A DNA stretch of 64,000 nt from Yeosuana sp043876835. Lineage in GTDB: Bacteria; Bacteroidota; Bacteroidia; Flavobacteriales; Flavobacteriaceae. The notes below the pieces were generated by a model. That model was not told the origin of the DNA. It did no database searches and was given only the letters and a program-made list of their open reading frames with translations. Where the stretch lies: assembly GCF_043876835.1 (NCBI RefSeq), contig NZ_JBAWJZ010000009.1, forward strand, positions 1 through 64,000. The letters are read 5' to 3'. This document shows, one piece after another, positions 24,027 to 33,254 of this stretch. Each line of letters opens with the position of its first letter. The first letter of the stretch is position 1. The translations under genes were made by a program, and so were the position numbers.

Positions 24027-25031
24027 ATGTATAATTCTAAGATTATAGGTTTAGGTAAATACCTTCCTGATAACATTGTTACAAATGATGATTTATCAAA
24101 AATGATGGACACCAGTGATGAGTGGATACAGGAACGAACAGGTATACAGGAACGACGCTGGATAAAAGAAGGAACCAATGATACTTCATCAGTAATGGGC
24201 GCAAAAGCGGCAAAAATTGCTATTGAGCGTGCTGGTTTAACTAAAGATGATATTGATTTTATTGTGTTTGCTACGTTAAGTCCAGATTATTATTTTCCAG
24301 GTTGCGGAGTGCAAATTCAAGATTTGTTAGATATGCCAAATGTTGGTGCTTTAGATGTTAGAAACCAATGCTCTGGATTTGTGTATGCCATTTCTGTGGC
24401 TGACCAGTTTATAAAAACTGGAATGTATAAAAATATATTGGTTATTGGTGCAGAATATCATAGCAATGGACTAGATAAAACGACTCGAGGACGAGGTGTT
24501 ACGGTTATTTTTGGAGATGGAGCAGGAGCTTGTGTGCTTTCTAGGGAAGAAGATACTACAAAAGGAATTTTATCAACTCATTTGCATAGTGAAGGAAAAT
24601 ATGCCGATAAACTAATAGTTGCTTCTCCAAGTATTGCGCATTGGGTTCCTGAAATTATTGAAGCTGGTGATGAAGATATTTCCTATTTTCCTTATATGGA
24701 TGGTACTTTTGTATTTAAACACGCAGTGGTTAGATTTAGCGAAGTTATTATGGAAGGCTTGATAAAAAATAATCTTTCGAAAGAAGATATTGACCTGTTA
24801 ATTCCTCATCAAGCAAACTTGAGAATTGCTCAATTTATTCAAAAGAAATTTGGTTTGAGTGATGATAAAGTATTTAATAATATTGTTAAATATGGAAATA
24901 CAACTGCGGCTTCTATTGTTATTGCTTTAACAGAAGCTTGGGAACAAGATAAAATAAAAGATGGTGATCATGTGGTTTTAGCAGCTTTTGGTAGTGGTTT
25001 TACTTGGGGCAGCGTTATTATTAAATGGTAA
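24027..25031 (+). CDS. fabH: 3-oxoacyl-ACP synthase III family protein (FabH-like)
   Basis: A 334-residue thiolase-fold condensing enzyme. The catalytic triad is visible: C115 in DVRNQCSGFVYA, H261 in LIPHQANLRIAQF and N291 in KYGNTTAAS. It initiates fatty acid synthesis by joining an acyl-CoA starter to malonyl-ACP. Some family members in Bacteroidota make other products (for example branched starters or specialised acyl chains), and flavobacteria often have several copies, so the symbol denotes the family. The gene stands alone, divergent from htpG, with a strong terminator at its end. Confidence 0.9.
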   Translation: MYNSKIIGLGKYLPDNIVTNDDLSKMMDTSDEWIQERTGIQERRWIKEGTNDTSSVMGAKAAKIAIERAGLTKDDIDFIVFATLSPDYYFPGCGVQIQDLLDMPNVGALDVRNQCSGFVYAISVADQFIKTGMYKNILVIGAEYHSNGLDKTTRGRGVTVIFGDGAGACVLSREEDTTKGILSTHLHSEGKYADKLIVASPSIAHWVPEIIEAGDEDISYFPYMDGTFVFKHAVVRFSEVIMEGLIKNNLSKEDIDLLIPHQANLRIAQFIQKKFGLSDDKVFNNIVKYGNTTAASIVIALTEAWEQDKIKDGDHVVLAAFGSGFTWGSVIIKW

Positions 25032-25046
25032 AATCTTTTAAAAAAT

Positions 25047-25082
25047 AAAAATCCGAAACCTCTTAAAGTTTCGGATTTTTTT
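25047..25082 (+). terminator. Intrinsic terminator of the FabH-like gene
   Basis: ATCCGAAAC (25051-25059) and GTTTCGGAT (25068-25076) pair around CTCTTAAA-type loop, followed by T6. Confidence 0.88.
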
Positions 25083-25424
25083 AGCTATTAATCAACTCCA
25101 ACTAACACTTTTACTGAAGTTTACTATATAAAGACGTAATAATCATTCTTTTATTGTTATAACATTAATATTTAACACATTTTTTAACATAGCAATAAAA
25201 AAAACCCGAAATAAGACATTTCGAGTTTTTAGCGCTCTTTTTTTATACTAACTAATTAACGTCTTTGAATTTTGATAGCTGACTAATTCTAAAAAATTAT
25301 AAATCGCGTTTTGAGAAATGGTTAGTATGTATCGTTAACGAATAGTCTTTATTTTTATTATGCGAAATAACAACTTTAACATTCTTTAACATTTGTAAAT
25401 CAAAAAGTTAGAGGTATAAAATTT
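25083..25424. other. Non-coding stretch between fabH-like and receptor gene
   Basis: No open reading frame or promoter of good quality. It contains a second terminator-like hairpin (25199-25231), so a short plus-strand RNA starting within 25085-25190 is possible but unsupported by a promoter match. Confidence 0.4.
25199..25231 (+). terminator. Terminator-like hairpin
   Basis: AAAACCCGAAAT and ATTTCGAGTTTT pair with one C-A mismatch around AAGAC and are followed by T5; a further T7 run lies at about 25238. No gene ends just before it. Confidence 0.5.
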
Positions 25425-25453
25425 AAAACCCAAAGTATTTTACTTTGGGTTTT
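25425..25453. terminator. Intrinsic terminator of the receptor-like gene
   Basis: A perfect 13-base stem, AAAACCCAAAGTA (25425-25437) with TACTTTGGGTTTT (25441-25453). It lies 64 bases beyond the stop of the minus-strand gene at 25517. Confidence 0.8.
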
Positions 25454-25516
25454 GTTATTTAACAACCTTACATTACACTAACCATCAACTATAATATGAA
25501 GGCCATTAAATTTTTT

Positions 25517-28000
25517 TTATATAAAACCTCCGCCACCAGATTTTTCGTTATTATCTCTGTTTTTACGCTGTAAGGCTCTATATTTTCCACCACCAAATTT
25601 ATAAGACAATCCAATGTTCCAACTATTACTTTCCCAATGGAACTCTCCTTTAGAAGGGAAAGGTCTATCTCCATCAAACTTAAACCTCATTGTATTAAAT
25701 ATGTCATTATAGTTAAAACTAAATGTAGCTCTGTCATCTTCTAAGAAGCTATAGCGTAAACCGGTGTTTACCATAAACATGGGTTTTCTATTCATTTGCA
25801 ATCCATTTTCTTTACCTCTATACATAGTGAATAATGATAGGTTTAGTTTTTTTGTAGCCTTAAAGGTATTGTTAACTCTAAAATTCCAAATCACATTATC
25901 AGTTTCAATAGTAGATACTAAAATATCTTCGGCTGTAGCAGTTTCAATTGGTGCGTTTAAAATCTCAGTGATTCCTTTCTGCTTTTTAGAGTACAAATCA
26001 AAACTTGCATTGAAGTTCCACCAACTTGTTGGCTTATAATTAGAGCTTAATTCCATGCCAAAAGCTGTAGTGTTATCAAAATTGTCATAGCTTAAAATGG
26101 TCTTGTTTAAATCAATTCGGTCAATAAATAAAGCTCTATTAATATTATCTTCTATTATTCTGTAGAATACACCAGCAGTAATGCTTCCTTTTTCTAATTT
26201 TCTTGTATAATTTATTTCAAAAGAATTTGTGAATTGAGGTTTCAATTCTGTATTTCCAAAAGAAGATATTAATGGTGTGCTCCATTCTCTAATAGGGTTA
26301 ACTTGCTCTAAACCTGGTCTGTCTACACGACGGCTAAAACTTGCTTGGTATGAGTTTTTCTCACTTGATGAATAAGTTATAAACGCTGATGGATATATTT
26401 GAAAATAATCATTTTTAAACGGCGTTGCTTCTGTAGAATTTTCAAAGGTTTTAATAGCTTTAGCATCTTCTTTAACAGTTTCTGCTCTTGCTCCTAATTG
26501 AAGTGTCCATTTTTCAAATGATTTGCTGTAGGTAGCGTAAGCAGAATATATATCTCTTTTATAGGTAAAGTCAGTACTTGGTGTAGGTATAAATTCATCA
26601 CCATTATTTTCTATGTCATCTTGATTTTCGTTAACAGATAACCCTGTAGAATTATAGTCAATATTTGTTTCAAATAACCTAGCTTCTAAACCAGCTTCTA
26701 ATTTTGCTTTTTCTGAAAGTGGATTTACATAATCAATATTTGCTACTGTTTGATCTCTTTTTGTTTTTACATAATCCATGTAGTTTGGTGGAAATGTTAA
26801 ATTATAGAAACTAAAATCTGAAATTTCATTATCGTGAAATTTATTATAGTCAAATTCAACGTCTAATTTCTCACCTTCTTTTGCAAATTTATGGTTGAAA
26901 ACACCGTTGTATTGAGATGATAAATTGTCGTTAGCATTATTGAAAAGTTGAAGTTGCAAAGGTTGGTTTAAATATTGAATTGCTGCAGAACCATTAGCTT
27001 TTCCATCATATTTATTTTGATTTGTAAAAAATGAGAACGTGTTGTTATCATTCATGTAAAAATCTAAACCTGCCTTATATAAATGAGATTTATTATTGTT
27101 ATCAAAATTAAATAATTGTAATGAGTTATCATCTAAACGTTCAACTTGACCATAATTGTTAGATTTACCAATGTTGTTGCCATAGTTTCCATAAAGATTA
27201 AATTTTCCATTTCTGTAGTTCAAATCAATAGAACTGTTAAAACGAGCATTAATATCTTCAGTTAGACCTAAGTTTAAATTACCATTAAAACCAATATTAG
27301 TATTCTTGTGTAAAATAATATTGATGATTCCACTCATGCCTTCTGGATTATATTTAGCTGAAGGATTTGTAATTAACTCAATGCTTTTAATAGATGTTGA
27401 AGGAATTTGTTTTAACAATTGGGCAACAGGTACATTTGATAATTTACCATCAACCATAACACGCACATTTTCATTGCCACGTAAACTTATATTTCCGGTT
27501 TGTTGATCAATGCTTACAGATGGAATATTATTCATAATATCTGAAGCAGTTGATCCAGCTGTTGTTAAATCTTTACCTACTGTAATAACTTTTCTATCAA
27601 CTTTTTGTTGAATGGTAGAAACTTCGGCAACAACAGTTACTTCGTCTAATTTGGCTGCCTCTTCTTCAAGTAAAATCTCGCCTAAATTAATTTCGTAAGA
27701 TTTGTTTCCAACATCAATAGTTTTTGTTACGGTTTTATAACCGATATATTGAATGGTTACAATGGCTTTTCCTTCGGGTATTTTAGAAATATTAAAGGTT
27801 CCATCGTCTAACGATATCCCTCCGGTAAGGGTTTCATTCGCTTCATTTTTAATTATAACATTTACATATGGTAGAGGCTCATTTAGAGAAGCATCTAAAA
27901 TTTTACCAGAAACTGAACCAGTTCTAGGTTCATTGTTTAAAGGTTGAGCGTTTGTTAGGGCACAAAAAAATATTGTGCACAAGAGTACAAGTTTTTTCAT
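25517..28000 (-). CDS. TonB-dependent receptor-like outer membrane beta-barrel protein
   Basis: An 827-residue outer membrane protein. A signal peptide (residues 1-18) is followed by a CarboxypepD-regulatory-like domain (residues 28-105, SVSGKILDASLNEPLPYVNV), a plug domain (about 120-230, ASDIMNNIPSVSIDQQTGN, VRVMVDGK, IELITNPSAKYNPEG) and a beta-barrel of the OMP_b-brl_3 type to the end. No typical TonB box was identified. The C-terminal tail is rich in glycine and asparagine. Ligand unknown; members of this family are often regulated by extracytoplasmic sigma factors rather than linked to SusD, and no SusD gene is nearby. An ECF-like promoter precedes it. Confidence 0.9.
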   Translation of the reverse strand: MKKLVLLCTIFFCALTNAQPLNNEPRTGSVSGKILDASLNEPLPYVNVIIKNEANETLTGGISLDDGTFNISKIPEGKAIVTIQYIGYKTVTKTIDVGNKSYEINLGEILLEEEAAKLDEVTVVAEVSTIQQKVDRKVITVGKDLTTAGSTASDIMNNIPSVSIDQQTGNISLRGNENVRVMVDGKLSNVPVAQLLKQIPSTSIKSIELITNPSAKYNPEGMSGIINIILHKNTNIGFNGNLNLGLTEDINARFNSSIDLNYRNGKFNLYGNYGNNIGKSNNYGQVERLDDNSLQLFNFDNNNKSHLYKAGLDFYMNDNNTFSFFTNQNKYDGKANGSAAIQYLNQPLQLQLFNNANDNLSSQYNGVFNHKFAKEGEKLDVEFDYNKFHDNEISDFSFYNLTFPPNYMDYVKTKRDQTVANIDYVNPLSEKAKLEAGLEARLFETNIDYNSTGLSVNENQDDIENNGDEFIPTPSTDFTYKRDIYSAYATYSKSFEKWTLQLGARAETVKEDAKAIKTFENSTEATPFKNDYFQIYPSAFITYSSSEKNSYQASFSRRVDRPGLEQVNPIREWSTPLISSFGNTELKPQFTNSFEINYTRKLEKGSITAGVFYRIIEDNINRALFIDRIDLNKTILSYDNFDNTTAFGMELSSNYKPTSWWNFNASFDLYSKKQKGITEILNAPIETATAEDILVSTIETDNVIWNFRVNNTFKATKKLNLSLFTMYRGKENGLQMNRKPMFMVNTGLRYSFLEDDRATFSFNYNDIFNTMRFKFDGDRPFPSKGEFHWESNSWNIGLSYKFGGGKYRALQRKNRDNNEKSGGGGFI

Positions 28001-28054
28001 TTTTTGATTGATTGTTTATTTATTTTTATAATCGAACTGATGAGGTTCTTATAT

Positions 28055-28083
28055 AGAGACGACAGAATTTAAATGATGTTACT
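28055..28083 (-). promoter_or_regulatory. ECF-like promoter before the receptor gene
   Basis: On the minus strand AGTAACAT (28083-28076), 14 bases, CGTCTCT (28061-28055). It resembles the mirrored promoters at 13821-13910 (TGTAACCT-N15-CGTC) but with a one-base shorter spacer and two changed -35 bases. The ATG is at 28000. Confidence 0.5.
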
Positions 28084-28118
28084 TTTTTTTTATTCATTAA
28101 CATATTTTTAACAAAAAA

Positions 28119-28481
28119 ATGAAAAACAAAACTCTAGTAATTGGAGCTTCTTTAAAACAAGAAAGATATTCTTATTTAGCTGTAAATAAACTTGTAAGTC
28201 ATGGTTTTGAAGTTGTTGCATTAGGTTTAAAAACAGGAGTAGTCGCAGGGATTGCTATTGATACGGAATTGAAACTTTATGAAAATGTGCATACGGTTAC
28301 TTTATATATAAATCCTTCAGTACAAAAAATGTATTATGATTACATTTTAGATTTAAAGCCACAACGGGTTATTTTTAATCCAGGAACAGAAAACCCTGAA
28401 TTATATAAAATTTTAGAAGAAAACAATATTTTATATGAAGTTGCCTGTACTTTAGTTTTGCTTTCTACTAATCAATATTAA
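28119..28481 (+). CDS. CoA-binding protein (YccU-like)
   Basis: A 120-residue Rossmann-fold protein of the small CoA-binding family: KTLVIGASLKQERYSYLAV at the nucleotide site, then a central sheet (HTVTLYINP) and VIFNPGTENPELYKILEENN. Residues fit the fold length of about 120-140. Such proteins bind CoA or a dinucleotide; none has a firmly known metabolic role. It reads out of the divergent region with the receptor gene and ends over the start of the convergent transporter (30-base overlap of the 3' ends). Confidence 0.9.
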   Translation: MKNKTLVIGASLKQERYSYLAVNKLVSHGFEVVALGLKTGVVAGIAIDTELKLYENVHTVTLYINPSVQKMYYDYILDLKPQRVIFNPGTENPELYKILEENNILYEVACTLVLLSTNQY

Positions 28482-29894
28482 TCCTAAAAAGCTTAAAAAA
28501 CCATTTAAGATTAAAACAAAGAATCCAAAATCAAAGCCAAACCATTTGATGCTATTTATACTGATAAAATAGGATAAAATTGGGGATAGAATAGCCACTA
28601 TTGGAACAAATTTATCTTTAATTTTTAATTTAGTAAACAATCCAAAAGTATAAAGACCAAGTAAAGGGCCATAAGTATAACCAGCAAAAACAAATAGTTT
28701 TGAGATAATACTTTCGTCTTTAATGAGATATTTAAAAGATATAATAACCAATATTAAAACAATTGATATTGCAATGTGAATGTTCTTTCTAATAGCTATT
28801 TGTTTTGTGGGATTGTATTTTTTTTCAATATCAAAAATATCTATGCTGAACGAGGTTGTAAGCGATGTTAACGCGCTATCTGCACTACTATATGCGGCTG
28901 CAATTAATCCAATAATAAAAAACGAAAGTACACCAATACCTAAGTGGTTTTTTGCCAATATTGGAAATAAATCATCTTTATGGGCATCAATACCGTGTTT
29001 TTGGGCATAAACTGTTAACAGTAATCCTAAACTTAAAAACACAAAGTTTACAATAGTCAATACAATAGTAAACCAAAACATGTTTTTTTGAGCATCTTTC
29101 AATGACTTGCAAGTGAGGTTTTTTTGCATGTTATCTTGGTCTAAACCAGTCATAACAATGGCTATAAAAGCTCCCGAAATAAATTGTTTCCAAAAATAAT
29201 TACCTAATTTATAATCATCAAAAAAGAATGTTTTTGATAAGTCATTATCTAAAATAAATCCTAATAAATTTTCACTATTTAACCCTAATTCATCACTAAC
29301 AATATAAATAGTAACACCTAAAGCTATTAGCATGAATAGAGTTTGAAAAATATCTGTCCAAATAACCGTTTTTATTCCAGATCTAAATGTATAGAGCCAA
29401 ATGAGTAATACCGTAATTGTTACAGTTTGCCAAAACTGAATTCCAATGTCATTAAAGATTATTATTTGTAAAACGTTGGCAACTAAATATAACCTAAAAC
29501 TAGCTATAACAATTCTAGAAATTAAGAAAAAGGAAGCGCCAGTTTTATAAGAATTCACGCCAAAGCGTTCCTCTAAATAGGTGTAAATAGAAGTTAAATT
29601 GAGTTTGTAATATAATGGTAATAAAACAGTTCCTATAACTAAATAACCAACTATATATCCTAAAACAACCTGCATATAGCTAAATTGAGAAGCTTCAACC
29701 CAACCTGGTACAGAAATAAAGGTGACTCCAGAAAGTGAAGCTCCTATCATGCCAAAAGCTACTACATACCAAGGAGCTTTTTTGTTGGCTTTAAAAAAAG
29801 TATCATTATCCTTTTTTTTACTTGTGAAATAAGATATTAAAATAAGAACACCAAAATAAGATACAATAAGTAAAATAATTTTTGTTGCAGTCAT
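28452..29894 (-). CDS. Sodium:solute symporter (SSS family)
   Basis: A 480-residue membrane protein with about 13 transmembrane helices. Family landmarks are GASLSGVTFISVPGW near residues 51-65, the FRLYLVANVLQ and YTFRSGIKTVIWTD segments, GLDQDNMQKNLTCKS and the sodium-site-like AAAYSSADSALTSLTTS. It imports a solute with Na+; sugar, carboxylate and amino-acid carriers all occur in this family and the substrate cannot be told from sequence. The 3' end overlaps the convergent CoA-binding gene by 30 bases, which is compact but common. Confidence 0.93.
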   Translation of the reverse strand: MTATKIILLIVSYFGVLILISYFTSKKKDNDTFFKANKKAPWYVVAFGMIGASLSGVTFISVPGWVEASQFSYMQVVLGYIVGYLVIGTVLLPLYYKLNLTSIYTYLEERFGVNSYKTGASFFLISRIVIASFRLYLVANVLQIIIFNDIGIQFWQTVTITVLLIWLYTFRSGIKTVIWTDIFQTLFMLIALGVTIYIVSDELGLNSENLLGFILDNDLSKTFFFDDYKLGNYFWKQFISGAFIAIVMTGLDQDNMQKNLTCKSLKDAQKNMFWFTIVLTIVNFVFLSLGLLLTVYAQKHGIDAHKDDLFPILAKNHLGIGVLSFFIIGLIAAAYSSADSALTSLTTSFSIDIFDIEKKYNPTKQIAIRKNIHIAISIVLILVIISFKYLIKDESIISKLFVFAGYTYGPLLGLYTFGLFTKLKIKDKFVPIVAILSPILSYFISINSIKWFGFDFGFFVLILNGFLSFLGLILISRKQN

Positions 29895-30021
29895 GTATTT
29901 TTATTCAACTGTCAAATTACATATTTAAAAATTCTATTTCCAAATGAGATTTAATAAATGTTTATAAAAATAAAATAATATTGAATTTAACAGTTTATTT
30001 TAAAATTGTAAATTCGCCCAC

Positions 30022-30639
30022 ATGGAATTTTCATCAAAATTATTAGAGCGCGCAGTAAATGAAATGTCACAGCTTCCAGGAATTGGAAAGCGTACAGCTT
30101 TACGTTTGGTTTTGCACATGCTAAAGCAACCTAAAGAGCAAATAGTTTCATTATCTCAGGCGTTGCAAACTATGAGAAATGATATAAAATTCTGTAAATC
30201 TTGCCATAATATTAGTGATGTAGATGTATGTGAAATTTGCTCAAATCCTAATAGAAATGAAGAAATAATTTGTGTTGTTGAAGATATTAGAGATGTAATG
30301 GCAATTGAAAATACAAGTTCATTTAAAGGATTATATCATGTGTTGGGAGGAAAAATTTCTCCAATGGATGGCATAGGTCCTCATGATTTAAATATAGAAT
30401 CTCTTGTAAAAAAAGTTAAGCAAGGGCATATTAAAGAGCTTATTTTTGCGTTAAGTTCTACAATGGAAGGGGACACCACTAATTTTTATATTTTCAAACA
30501 AATTCAAGATTTCAATGTTATTACATCAACCATTGCCAGAGGAATTTCTGTTGGTGATGAACTAGAATATGCAGATGAAATTACGTTAGGAAGAAGTATT
30601 TTAAACCGAATTCCCTTTGAACCCACCTTAAAACTATAA
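30022..30639 (+). CDS. recR: Recombination mediator RecR
   Basis: A 205-residue protein of RecFOR repair. A helix-hairpin-helix (LPGIGKRTALRLV, residues 18-30), a C4 zinc module (C58, C61, C70, C73 in CKSC...CEIC), and a Toprim domain (EDIRDVMAIENT to the C-terminus) match RecR. It helps load RecA onto single-stranded gaps. The ATG at 30022 lies only a few bases after a degenerate TAAATTCG element, so the 5' leader may be very short. The GT2 gene follows after 10 bases. Confidence 0.97.
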   Translation: MEFSSKLLERAVNEMSQLPGIGKRTALRLVLHMLKQPKEQIVSLSQALQTMRNDIKFCKSCHNISDVDVCEICSNPNRNEEIICVVEDIRDVMAIENTSSFKGLYHVLGGKISPMDGIGPHDLNIESLVKKVKQGHIKELIFALSSTMEGDTTNFYIFKQIQDFNVITSTIARGISVGDELEYADEITLGRSILNRIPFEPTLKL

Positions 30640-30649
30640 TCTCTCTCCC

Positions 30650-31753
30650 TTGAAACTCTCTGTTATTATCTTAAACTATAATGTGCGATACTTTTTAGAA
30701 CTGTGTTTGAAAAGTGTACAACAGGCAATTCAAACTATTGACTCCGAAATTATTGTAGTAGACAATAACTCAGAAGATGATAGTTGTCAAATGGTTAAAG
30801 AATTGTTTCCCGAAGTAATTCTAATTGAGAACAAAGAAAATTTTGGGTTTTCAAAAGGGAATAACATAGGTATTGCAAAAGCTAAAGGTGAATACATTTG
30901 TATTTTAAATCCAGACACCGTTATACCAGAAGACATTTTTGTAAGACTTTTAAGTTTTTCTTCAAGTAAGGATAGCTTGGGAATTGTTGGATGCAAATTG
31001 ATTAATGGTAGAGGTGAGTACTTGCAAGAAAGTAAACGCAATATACCTTATGTAAAAGTTGCTGTAAAAAAATTAATGGGAAATGCTAAAGAGTATTATG
31101 CTTCTCATTTAGAGGAAAAACAAATAGAAAAAGTATCTGTTTTAGTAGGAGCTTTTATGTTTATGAAACTTAAAGTCTTTGATGCAGTTGGTGGATTTGA
31201 TGAAGATTATTTTATGTATGGTGAAGATATAGATTTATCATATAAGGTTTTAAAAGCAGGCTATCACAATTATTATTTCGGCGATTTAGCAATGATTCAT
31301 TACAAAGGCGAAAGTACTTTGAGGGACAAGCTTTATGCAAAGCGTTTTTATGGAGCCATGCAAATTTTTTATAAAAAACATTTTAAGAGAAATGCCATAT
31401 TTAATTTATTGGTTTGGGTTGGAATTAGAATGGTTTATCTATTTAGGAAGATTCCAGTGATTCAAAGAAAAAAAGTAGAAAGATTCATTTTTATTTCTAA
31501 CAGAATGAACTTACCATTGCAGAATAGTTTAGCTAAAGAAGTCATTTTAAAATCAATTTTAGAAGAGAAGATTCCAAATAATACAGAAATTATATTTGAT
31601 AATAATATTTTGACTTTCAAGCAAATAATTCAAATGGTTGAAGGTTTTAGTGAAAATAAGTTAGTGACTTTTAAGATATTACCTAAAAATTCTAATTTTG
31701 TTATAGGTAGTGATGATGCGATTAGTAGAGGAGAAATTTTAAATTTCCACTAG
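30650..31753 (+). CDS. Glycosyltransferase family 2 protein
   Basis: A 367-residue cytosolic glycosyltransferase starting at TTG (30650), the only start giving KLSVIILNYNVRYFLELCL. The GT-A core has VDNNSEDDS, NFGFSKGNN, the DXD-type NPDT (residues 86-89), and GGFDEDYFMYGEDIDLSYK, a segment typical of rhamnosyl/polysaccharide transferases. The last ~80 residues are a distinct tail without a membrane span. Sugar donor and acceptor are unknown; it may act in cell-surface polysaccharide synthesis. It lies 10 bases after recR, probably in the same transcript. Confidence 0.9.
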   Translation: MKLSVIILNYNVRYFLELCLKSVQQAIQTIDSEIIVVDNNSEDDSCQMVKELFPEVILIENKENFGFSKGNNIGIAKAKGEYICILNPDTVIPEDIFVRLLSFSSSKDSLGIVGCKLINGRGEYLQESKRNIPYVKVAVKKLMGNAKEYYASHLEEKQIEKVSVLVGAFMFMKLKVFDAVGGFDEDYFMYGEDIDLSYKVLKAGYHNYYFGDLAMIHYKGESTLRDKLYAKRFYGAMQIFYKKHFKRNAIFNLLVWVGIRMVYLFRKIPVIQRKKVERFIFISNRMNLPLQNSLAKEVILKSILEEKIPNNTEIIFDNNILTFKQIIQMVEGFSENKLVTFKILPKNSNFVIGSDDAISRGEILNFH

Positions 31754-31794
31754 TTTTAATTGTAAATAGTTTAACGAAACTGATGATTTTTCAT

Positions 31795-31802
31795 TAATTT
31801 TG
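31795..31802 (+). promoter_or_regulatory. Candidate -7 element of the E2 gene
   Basis: TAATTTTG matches TAnnTTTG, 37 bases before the ATG at 31840. The -33 element is weak. Confidence 0.45.
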
Positions 31803-31839
31803 CAAACAAAAATTAAAAACAGAGTATTACGTTATTGAT

Positions 31840-33159
31840 ATGGCAAGATTTGAACTTAAGTTACCAAAAATGGGAGAAAGTGTTGCAGAGGCAACAATCA
31901 CAAGTTGGTTAAAAGAAGTAGGCGATACTATAGAACTTGATGAAGCAGTTCTTGAAATTGCTACGGATAAGGTTGATAGTGAAGTGCCAAGTGAGGTTGA
32001 TGGAGTTTTGGTTGAAAAGTTTTTTAATGTGGATGATGTTGTTCAAGTAGGGCAAGTCATAGCTGTTATTGAAACTGAAGAAGAAGCTATTGTAAGTTCA
32101 AATATAGAAAGCTCTGTTAAGGAAGATTTGCATCAAGAAAATATTTCTCAAATCGAGAAAACTATAGTTTCTGCTCAAGAAACAATTGCACCAATTACTT
32201 CAAATGAAGATCGTTTTTATTCGCCATTAGTTAAAAACATTGCCAAACAAGAGGGAGTCTCACAAGCAGAGTTAGATAGTATTCAAGGCACAGGAAAAGA
32301 CGGAAGAGTTACTAAAAATGATATTCTGGATTATCTTGATAACAAAGGAACAACCAAGCCTACAGAGCAACCAGTTTTTAAAGAAGCCACACAACCAGTT
32401 CAAGTTGCTGAAGTTCCTAAAGTTGAGAAAGCGCCAGTAATCCCAACAGGTGGTGATGAGATTATTGAAATGACCAGGATGGGTAAAATTATTGCACATC
32501 ATATGGTTGAATCTGTTCAAACATCAGCACATGTTCAAAGTTTTATAGAGGCCGATGTTACAAAAATTTGGAATTGGAGAAATAAAGTTAAGGATGCTTT
32601 TGCAAAACGCGAAGGTGAAAGTTTAACATTCACGCCAATTTTCATGGAAGCTATAGCAAAGGCGCTTCGTGATTTTCCTATGATGAATATTTCTGTTCAA
32701 GGAGATACTATTATAAAAAAGAAAAACATCAATTTGGGGATGGCTGCATCTTTAGCTGACGGAAATTTAATTGTACCCGTTATTAAAAATGCAGACCAAC
32801 TTAACCTGGTTGGAATGACCAAACAAGTAAATGATTTAGCTAATAGAGCAAGAGTCAATAAGTTAAAACCAGACGAAATTCAAGGAGGTACTTATACGGT
32901 AACTAACGTAGGTACTTTTGGTAGTATTATGGGAACACCAATAATCAATCAGCCGCAAGTTGGTATTTTAGCACTTGGAGCTATTAGAAAAGTTCCAGCA
33001 GTTATTGAAACACCTGAAGGTGATTTCATTGGAATCCGTTATAAAATGTTTTTATCACATTCTTATGACCATCGTGTTGTTAATGGTGCTCTTGGCGGGC
33101 AATTTGTAAAAGCAGTTAAGGATTATTTAGAAGCTTGGGATAGTAATAGAGAAATTTAA
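31840..33159 (+). CDS. 2-oxo acid dehydrogenase E2 (dihydrolipoamide acyltransferase)
   Basis: A 439-residue E2 subunit. Lipoyl domain with lipoylated K44 (ATDKVDSEV), a peripheral-subunit-binding domain (residues about 125-165, YSPLVKNIAKQEGVSQAEL) and a catalytic acyltransferase domain ending with SHSYDHRVVNGALGG. The catalytic histidine is H411; the following Asp of the usual HxxxDG motif is replaced by Asn (HRVVNG). It transfers acyl groups to CoA in a pyruvate or branched-chain 2-oxo acid dehydrogenase complex; E1 and E3 genes are not nearby, so the complex is not determined. A branched-chain type is my guess from the overall look. Confidence 0.93.
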   Translation: MARFELKLPKMGESVAEATITSWLKEVGDTIELDEAVLEIATDKVDSEVPSEVDGVLVEKFFNVDDVVQVGQVIAVIETEEEAIVSSNIESSVKEDLHQENISQIEKTIVSAQETIAPITSNEDRFYSPLVKNIAKQEGVSQAELDSIQGTGKDGRVTKNDILDYLDNKGTTKPTEQPVFKEATQPVQVAEVPKVEKAPVIPTGGDEIIEMTRMGKIIAHHMVESVQTSAHVQSFIEADVTKIWNWRNKVKDAFAKREGESLTFTPIFMEAIAKALRDFPMMNISVQGDTIIKKKNINLGMAASLADGNLIVPVIKNADQLNLVGMTKQVNDLANRARVNKLKPDEIQGGTYTVTNVGTFGSIMGTPIINQPQVGILALGAIRKVPAVIETPEGDFIGIRYKMFLSHSYDHRVVNGALGGQFVKAVKDYLEAWDSNREI

Positions 33160-33178
33160 TAATCAAAATAAACAATAG

Positions 33179-33210
33179 AAAAACCTAACCCTAAAACGGT
33201 TAGGTTTTTC
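33179..33210 (+). terminator. Intrinsic terminator of the E2 gene
   Basis: AAACCTAACC (33181-33190) and GGTTAGGTTT (33198-33207) pair around CTAAAAC, followed by T. Right after it TATTTTTG (33211-33218) could be the -7 element of the exonuclease gene. Confidence 0.88.
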
Positions 33211-33254
33211 TATTTTTGTATAAGAAGAACATAAAAATTTAAAGATAATCGTTG

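Noticed and set aside
25083..25424. Another ECF promoter near CGTCTTTA on the minus strand (about 25130)
   Set aside because: The upstream block is TATAACA and not GTAAC, and no minus-strand gene lies just downstream.
31766..31782. Third cassette edge (AGTTTAACGAAACTG)
   Set aside because: The order of bases differs from GTTAAACGAAGTTAG (TTTAACGAA instead of TTAAACGAA), and no paired edge or insert surrounds it.
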